5,244 nucleotides of DNA from the NCBI GenBank assembly GCA_030038695.1, contig JASHSN010000345.1, forward strand, positions 1 through 5,244, given 5' to 3'. This DNA comes from Nitrososphaeraceae archaeon. GTDB taxonomy: Archaea; Thermoproteota; Nitrososphaeria; Nitrososphaerales; Nitrososphaeraceae. Below the pieces are notes generated by a model, which worked only from the letters and a program-made list of their open reading frames with translations, ran no database searches and was not told the origin of the DNA. Below are positions 4,983 to 5,244 of the stretch, in pieces. The stretch's first letter is position 1, and each line of letters opens with the position of its first letter. Made by a program: the position numbers and the translations under genes.

Positions 4983-5165
4983 ATGGCTATATGCGGTTGC
5001 CAATGTATCAAATGTAAAAATCAGCATTTGGAGAACTTTAAGTTTGTCGCCAGTGATGGATTAGATGATATGCATCATACGTGTCTATCATGTAACACAC
5101 ACTTCAGTCATGTCGACGGTGAAACGTACAGTACTTGCCAAACATGTCACTATTTTGAATCCTGA
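4983..5165 (+). CDS. Small cysteine-rich, probably zinc-binding protein (60 residues)
   Basis: The protein has eight cysteines in 60 residues. They include three CxxC pairs, CIKC (C8, C11), CLSC (C34, C37) and CQTC (C52, C55), with two more at C4 and C6, and histidines next to the last two pairs. The spacing suggests one zinc ribbon from the C34 pair and the C52 pair, with the first pair possibly joining C4/C6 or H15 in a second site. Small zinc-finger proteins of this size are common in archaea and usually have unknown or regulatory, nucleic-acid-linked roles; no named family is recognised. The start at ATG 4983 is supported by the TATA-like element at the right distance, and the stop is TGA 5163-5165. 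Its codon use and cysteine pattern make a chance frame unlikely. An alternative is a fragment of a larger zinc protein such as a transposase, but both ends look natural. Confidence 0.78.
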   Translation: MAICGCQCIKCKNQHLENFKFVASDGLDDMHHTCLSCNTHFSHVDGETYSTCQTCHYFES

Positions 5166-5244
5166 TAACATTTCTAAAGGCGTCTGATTAAAACCATGTC
5201 ACTTGCTTAGAGCCTATGCGAAAAGTCCTGCTGCTCTGTAAGTA
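5166..5244. other. Right-edge stretch, nothing recognised
   Basis: No start codon with a useful frame and no RNA gene is visible on the plus strand. On the minus strand one frame is open from the edge for 18 codons to a stop at about 5188, which is too short to judge as the tail of a gene outside the window. Confidence 0.5.

Noticed and set aside
1..5244. CRISPR array, tRNA or rRNA genes
   Set aside because: No regularly spaced repeats, cloverleaf arms with a T-loop motif or rRNA core sequences were seen on reading either strand.

Overview
The window looks like a gene-poor stretch of an archaeal chromosome, most likely an ammonia-oxidising Nitrososphaeria (Thaumarchaeota) lineage such as a Nitrosocosmicus- or Nitrososphaera-like organism. 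The evidence is the AT-rich sequence, widely spaced single genes, TATA-like boxes about 30 nt before start codons with no clear Shine-Dalgarno sequence, a zinc-dependent alcohol dehydrogenase of archaeal type, and a small CxxC-rich protein. The lineage is an inference and was not tested by alignment.

Layout. 1-162: tail of an unknown hydrophilic protein that begins outside the window. 198-302: possible 34-residue single-span membrane protein. 297-750 (minus): decayed tnpB of an IS200/IS605-type element, broken by at least two frameshifts but with its zinc ribbon still readable. 745-792: a perfect 15-bp inverted repeat and repeated TTGAATAC half-sites just before the next gene. 797-1912: an intact medium-chain zinc alcohol dehydrogenase with an unusual N-terminal extension. 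1916-1950: inverted repeat right after its stop. 1951-3365: about 1.4 kb without a convincing intact gene, holding short coding-like fragments on both strands and a large imperfect hairpin (3029-3088). 3366-3401: inverted repeat enclosing a TATA-like box. 3425-4660: intact phosphoglycerate kinase. 4690-4902 (minus): probable remnant of a Nudix (ADP-ribose pyrophosphatase-like) gene. 4983-5165: a 60-residue cysteine-rich, probably zinc-binding protein with a good TATA-like element. 5166-5244: nothing recognised.

The two large genes are probably separate transcription units. Phosphoglycerate kinase serves central carbon metabolism (gluconeogenesis/glycolysis). The alcohol dehydrogenase oxidises an alcohol or reduces an aldehyde with NAD(H). 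Nothing in the sequence ties them into one pathway.

The window does not show an obvious new multi-gene system. The points most worth checking are the perfect inverted repeats placed around the likely promoters of both large genes, the hairpin at 3029-3088, the small zinc protein, and the number of decayed genes packed into the spacers.
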